A DNA stretch of 23,827 nucleotides from JAJXYP01 sp035541855 (lineage in GTDB: Bacteria > Patescibacteriota > Minisyncoccia > UBA6257 > 2-01-FULL-56-20), in NCBI GenBank assembly GCA_035541855.1, contig DATKMM010000047.1:1-23827 (forward strand). Direction: 5' to 3'. The notes under the pieces were generated by a model, which was not told the DNA's origin, made no database searches, and saw only the letters and a program-made list of their open reading frames with translations. Numbering within the stretch: the first letter of the stretch is position 1; each line of letters begins with the position of its first letter. Shown here in pieces: positions 20,742-23,827 of this stretch. The translations under genes and the position numbers were made by a program.

Positions 20742-21578
20742 ATGGCGGTCCCATCATTCTATGAACTTTTCAATCCGGTTTTGGAAGCCCTCCGTCAGTT
20801 GGGGGGTTCTGGATCGGTCTCCGAAATAGAAGATACCGTGATTGAAATTATCAAACTAGAGCAAAAGGATGCAGAAGAAATGCATCGCGGCAATACTACA
20901 AAATTGGGTTATCGTCTTGGTTGGGCAAGGAATTATTTGAAACGCTACGGACTTTTGGAAAATTCAGCGAGAGGAATTTGGGCGTTGACCGCTAAAGGCA
21001 GAGCGACCGCTTCGGTGGACAAAGACATGGTAGACAAGGAAGTACACAAAATTCCACGGGAAGCCGATGCACGGAAACGCAAGCCCTCTGAAGAAAAAAA
21101 CCCACCGTTGGAGGAAGACCTTTGGGAGGAAAAATTGATGGATAAATTACGAACCTTATCACCGGAAGCCTTTGAAAGGCTCTGTCAGAGGATATTAAGA
21201 GAATCTGGATTCATTAAGGTCGAGGTGGTTGGAAAAGTTGGGGATGGAGGAATAGATGGTGTTGGGATAGTGCGACTTAATGGTTTATTGAGTTTTCATA
21301 TAGTTTTTCAATGTAAGCGTTACGCCGGAAGCGTCTCCGCATCGCAGATCAGGGACTTTCGCGGCGCGATGCAGGGAAAGGCGGAGAAGGGACTTTTTAT
21401 TACTACAGGCTCTTTTACAAGAGATGCCAGAAACGAAGCGGCAAGGGTAGGTGCGTTGCAGATTGATCTTATCGACGGAGATGAATTGATAACAAAGATG
21501 AGGGAGCTAGGATTGGGTGTGAAAATAAAAACGAAAGAAATCCCCGAAATAGACGAAGATTGGTTTAAAAGTTTTTAG
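20742..21578 (+). CDS. Mrr-family restriction endonuclease
   Basis: The 278-residue product has the Mrr layout: an N-terminal winged-helix domain (about 1-90; FYELFNPVLEALRQLGGSGS, LGWARNYLKRYGLLEN and GIWALTAKG), a charged linker (90-130), and a PD-(D/E)xK nuclease domain: LSPEAFERLCQRILRESGF, GKVGDGGIDGVGIV (167-172 core) and FQCKRYAGSVSASQIRDFRG (Gln190-Lys192), then KGLFITTGSFTRDARNEA. Classical Mrr cuts DNA carrying certain methyl marks. Here it sits beside two C5-methyltransferases, so it must ignore their product or be a normal type II-like nuclease. It is followed eight bases later by the Vsr-like gene. Confidence 0.9.
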   Translation: MAVPSFYELFNPVLEALRQLGGSGSVSEIEDTVIEIIKLEQKDAEEMHRGNTTKLGYRLGWARNYLKRYGLLENSARGIWALTAKGRATASVDKDMVDKEVHKIPREADARKRKPSEEKNPPLEEDLWEEKLMDKLRTLSPEAFERLCQRILRESGFIKVEVVGKVGDGGIDGVGIVRLNGLLSFHIVFQCKRYAGSVSASQIRDFRGAMQGKAEKGLFITTGSFTRDARNEAARVGALQIDLIDGDELITKMRELGLGVKIKTKEIPEIDEDWFKSF

Positions 21579-21586
21579 TATAGAAC

Positions 21587-22006
21587 GTGGCGGACATTTT
21601 TAGCAAAAAGGAGCGGAGCAGGATAATGTCCTTGATACGTTCCAAAGATACTAGCATCGAACGGAGGCTTTCCAAGCTAATCGGTTCAAAGCTGTATCGA
21701 ATGGGATACAGGTACAGACGAAACTATAATCGGATCGTTGGCAAACCGGACATCGCCATTGTTTCCAAGAAGATAGCGATTTTCGCCGACGGAGACTTTT
21801 GGCATGGCTACAACTTCAAGATTGTTGGAGGAAAACTTCCTCGGAGATTCTGGCTTCCTAAAATAAAAAGGAATATCGAACGCGATAGGAAAGTAAACCG
21901 TGAACTTAAACGCAGGGGGTGGAAGGTCCTCCGATTTTGGGAGCACGACATAAAAAGGAATCCCGAAAAAATTTTGGAGAAGATTCTAAGAGCCTTGGCG
22001 GAATAA
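21587..22006 (+). CDS. vsr: Vsr-like very short patch repair endonuclease, cysteine-less variant
   Basis: Vsr nicks DNA beside T:G mismatches that arise when 5-methylcytosine deaminates, so it belongs with C5-methyltransferases. The 139 residues start ADIFSKKERSRIMSLIRSKD as in the family and keep the Glu25 helix (SIERRL), Asp55 (GKPDIAIV), FWHG with His73, and the KRNIERDRKVNRELKRRGWK-VLRFWEHDI end. Where E. coli Vsr has its zinc-binding Cys residues this protein has Asp70, Phe77 and His120, and the His of the HGCFW segment is Asp68. The start is GTG (21587), which gives the normal length. Alignment to E. coli Vsr is from memory. Confidence 0.88.
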   Translation: MADIFSKKERSRIMSLIRSKDTSIERRLSKLIGSKLYRMGYRYRRNYNRIVGKPDIAIVSKKIAIFADGDFWHGYNFKIVGGKLPRRFWLPKIKRNIERDRKVNRELKRRGWKVLRFWEHDIKRNPEKILEKILRALAE

Positions 22007-22010
22007 AAAG

Positions 22011-22226
22011 TCAGGACTTATTCTTGCCCTTAAAGTCCTTGCTTACTGATTTCCCGTAGGGTTTCTGCATAACGCCTCGAATTCCTTTGCGGGTGCACTC
22101 GGCCGAACAGAATCGGCTCGTGATTTGATAGCTATTTTTTCGAGGATGGTACTCCTCCTTACAGAAATCGCATACCTTTACTACGCTTAAATCTCTGTTT
22201 TTTGGGTCGTCAGAATATTTGGCCAT
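22011..22226 (-). CDS. Small zinc-finger-like protein
   Basis: The 71-residue product has CDFCKEEYHP (Cys19, Cys22) and FCSAECTRKG (Cys40, Cys44), a CxxC...CxxxC pattern suited to one zinc ion, then a basic tail (QKPYGKSVSKDFKGKNKS). Such small zinc ribbons often bind DNA or RNA or act as partners of mobile-element genes; the role here is unknown. It begins three bases after the XRE gene stop, so the two form an operon. It converges on vsr with four bases between stops. The ATG at 22226 gives the whole domain. Confidence 0.65.
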   Translation of the reverse strand: MAKYSDDPKNRDLSVVKVCDFCKEEYHPRKNSYQITSRFCSAECTRKGIRGVMQKPYGKSVSKDFKGKNKS

Positions 22227-22229
22227 GTT

Positions 22230-22439
22230 TTATTTTATAAAATAGTTTATGTCTTTTTTGTAAATCCTTGCCAAAATAGAGAGTTCGGCAACATCAATTC
22301 TACGCTCTCCTCGCTCTATTTTCGATATGTAAGATTGGGGCTTGTCTATCTTTGTGGCAACATCGCCCTGTTTCAAACCCAACGCAAGCCGCGCCTCCTT
22401 AAGGCGTTTTATCGTAACTTGATACTCTTTTGCGTGCAT
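22230..22439 (-). CDS. XRE-family transcriptional regulator
   Basis: Small Cro/CI-type repressor. From the ATG at 22439 it is 69 residues, a single helix-turn-helix: KRLKEARLALGLKQGDVATK, then IDKPQSYISKIERGERRIDV and AELSILARIYKKDINYFI. An ATG four codons earlier (22451) is possible but lies only four bases after the -10 box. The size and position are like those of the controller proteins of restriction systems and of mobile-element repressors. A clear operator of three ATAACC half-sites lies between it and the serine recombinase, covering both promoters, so it probably regulates the recombinase and itself. Confidence 0.85.
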   Translation of the reverse strand: MHAKEYQVTIKRLKEARLALGLKQGDVATKIDKPQSYISKIERGERRIDVAELSILARIYKKDINYFIK

Positions 22440-22455
22440 AGGATTCCCCATATAG

Positions 22456-22502
22456 ATTATATGCTATAACCTATTGCGGGATAACCCAAAATAGGTTATG
22501 AT
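22456..22502. promoter_or_regulatory. Divergent promoter/operator between XRE gene and serine recombinase
   Basis: Plus promoter: TTGCGG (22474-22479), 17 bases, TATGAT (22497-22502), six bases before the recombinase ATG. Minus promoter: TTATCC (22484-22479), 17 bases, TATAAT (22461-22456). A perfect 10-bp inverted repeat, ATAACCTATT (22466-22475) and AATAGGTTAT (22490-22499), has a 14-bp gap; a third ATAACC half-site is at 22481-22486. The right arm overlaps the plus -10, and the left arm lies in the minus promoter spacer and touches the plus -35, so binding should shut both. Confidence 0.75.
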
Positions 22503-22508
22503 GGTTTT

Positions 22509-23827
22509 ATGTCCGCTTATTTCCTCTATGCCCGCAAAAGCACCGATGTCGAGGACAAGCAAGTCCGCTCGATTGAGGATCAGCTTGCTGTATTACGAAT
22601 TTTGGCAAAAGAGCAAGGACTTCACATCACGGCGGAGTTTGTCGAGAAGCAGTCGGCTAAAATACCTGGCCGCCCCGTGTTCAATGAGATGCTGTCGCGT
22701 ATTGAACGTGGCGAAGCGAAGGGTGTCGTCTGTTGGAAGTTGGATCGCCTCGCCCGCAACCCCGTGGACGGCGGGCAGATAAGTTGGTTTCTCCAACGCG
22801 GCACTATTCAGCACATCCGCACCTACGAACGAGATTACTATTCCGCCGACAATATGCTCTTGATGAGCGTAGAGTTCGGCATGGCTAACCAGTTCATCCT
22901 AGATTTGGCCGCGAACACCAAGCGCGGCCTTGATGAGAAAGTTAAGAGAGGAGAATACCCTTCACTTGCTCCCATCGGTTACTTGAATGACCGAGCGAGG
23001 AAAACCATCGTCGTCCATAAGGCGGGCGCGAAGGTTGTGAAGGCCGCGTTTGAACTCTACGCCGAGGGCAATTCCCGCTTGGAGGATATAGCCAACTTCT
23101 TTGCGAAGCACGGCTTTGCGGCAGAGTGCGGGAAGCCCATGACCCGCCAACGAGTAACATATATCCTTTCCAACCCCTTCTACTACGGACTGTTTCGCTA
23201 CAATAAGGAGCTTCACGAAGGTAAACATCAGCCCATCATCTCGAAGAAACTTTTTGACGACGTGCAAGCGGTGATGAAGCGGCGGGGCTGGCAGGACAGG
23301 AAGGAGAACGATCCGCGCCCGTTGTGCGGCCTCATCAAGTGCGGCGAGTGCGGCGCGATGATAACCGCCGAGACGAAGATAAAGAGGCACAAGAACGGGA
23401 ACGTCCATACCTACACCTACTATCGCTGTACCAAGAAAACGGGCGTTTGCTCGCAACCCTTCATACGAGAAGAATTGCTCAATGTCCAACTGGCCGAGGC
23501 CATCAAGTCATACGCCTTGCCCGAAGCATGGGCGGCCGATCTCTACGAGCGGGCGGACAAGGACGAAGCGGAAGCCGTCCGATCTTCGGCTTCGGCGAGC
23601 CAAGCCATGCGCGAGGAAATAGCGGCCATTACGGACAAGCTCCAACGCCTTCATCGGCTCTATTTAGACGAGGACATAGAGCGCGACGTGTATCGCCAAG
23701 AGAAGGCAGACCTTCTCTCCCGCAAGAAGTCGTTGGAGGAGGAAATGGCCGATTTGAACAAAGGGGCGATATCTTGGCTCGAACCCCTGCGGGATTGGAT
23801 AAAGGACGCAGAAAATTTAAGAGAAAC
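22509..23827 (+). CDS. Large serine recombinase, C-terminus outside window
   Basis: Site-specific integrase or excisionase of mobile elements. The frame is open from the ATG at 22509 to the window end (439 residues). The catalytic domain starts YFLYARKSTDVEDKQVRSIE with nucleophile Ser11, and continues with GRPVFNEMLSRIERGEAKGV, VCWKLDRLARN and ANTKRGLDEKVKRGEYPSLA. The recombinase domain follows (GYLNDRARKTIVVHKAGAKV, NPFYYGLFRYNKELHEGKH), then a zinc ribbon (LIKCGECGAMITAE and YYRCTKKTGVCSQPF), and a coiled-coil-like helix pair (MREEIAAITDKLQRLHRLYL...RKKSLEEEMADL) up to the edge. It is most likely the mobilising enzyme of the restriction island. Expression is probably controlled by the divergent XRE gene. 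Confidence 0.93.
   Translation, partial: MSAYFLYARKSTDVEDKQVRSIEDQLAVLRILAKEQGLHITAEFVEKQSAKIPGRPVFNEMLSRIERGEAKGVVCWKLDRLARNPVDGGQISWFLQRGTIQHIRTYERDYYSADNMLLMSVEFGMANQFILDLAANTKRGLDEKVKRGEYPSLAPIGYLNDRARKTIVVHKAGAKVVKAAFELYAEGNSRLEDIANFFAKHGFAAECGKPMTRQRVTYILSNPFYYGLFRYNKELHEGKHQPIISKKLFDDVQAVMKRRGWQDRKENDPRPLCGLIKCGECGAMITAETKIKRHKNGNVHTYTYYRCTKKTGVCSQPFIREELLNVQLAEAIKSYALPEAWAADLYERADKDEAEAVRSSASASQAMREEIAAITDKLQRLHRLYLDEDIERDVYRQEKADLLSRKKSLEEEMADLNKGAISWLEPLRDWIKDAENLRE

Overview
The window reads as a GC-rich chromosome segment with a standard genetic code (TGA is used as a stop, for example at the end of the gene at 9359-9928). It probably comes from a small-genome, uncultivated bacterium of the Patescibacteria/CPR (Parcubacteria-like) kind. 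That assignment is inference. It rests on the compact gene layout, a LamG-bearing type IV pilin-like protein, a PolX/PHP polymerase, many start codons 6-9 bases after a TATAAT-like box with no ribosome binding site (leaderless style), and the mix of small conserved proteins. No rRNA or other strict phylogenetic marker is present.

Layout. 1-1758 (minus): a truncated membrane protein gene and a cas1-cas2 pair with its own promoter, but no CRISPR array or effector in view. 1800-5015: an XerC/D-type tyrosine recombinase, a PAP2-type membrane phosphatase (convergent, overlapping), and a divergent pilin-LamG surface protein. 5039-8170: tRNA-Leu(UAG), a half-size MFS-like protein, DNA polymerase X and a NUDIX hydrolase, closed by a perfect bidirectional terminator. 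8192-9334 (minus): infC-rpmI-rplT, with infC apparently starting at AUU. 9359-10350: a PH-domain membrane protein and a deoxyribosyltransferase-like protein. 10383-11146 (minus): a sigma-region-4 protein and tmRNA (ssrA), tag ANDKVAAPSFAFA. 11250-12575: a small Cys-rich protein, a small hypothetical gene and an EEP-family hydrolase. 12769-15634 (minus): ftsK followed by a RodZ-like gene. 15684-16472: a phosphomannomutase-like HAD phosphatase.

From about 16.5 kb the sequence becomes visibly richer in A+T and looks like an acquired island around tRNA-Thr(CGU). It holds a phage-type HNH gene, an operon of two C5-cytosine methyltransferases plus an EcoRII-N-like/HNH nuclease (minus), a divergent Mrr-like nuclease plus Vsr-like endonuclease (plus), a small zinc-finger protein with an XRE regulator (minus), and a large serine recombinase that runs off the right end. 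A clear operator sits between the XRE regulator and the recombinase. Together this is a mobile restriction-modification island with two nuclease arms and a mismatch-repair partner.

The most unusual signal is a two-copy hairpin element (8758-8833 minus sense; 10757-10832 plus sense). Each copy has a 25-bp stem and a nearly identical 26-nt loop on a largely different stem. The single non-Watson-Crick pair in each copy is a G.U only on the strand that carries the shared loop sense. One copy overlaps the infC stop codon; the other abuts the 3' end of the tmRNA gene.
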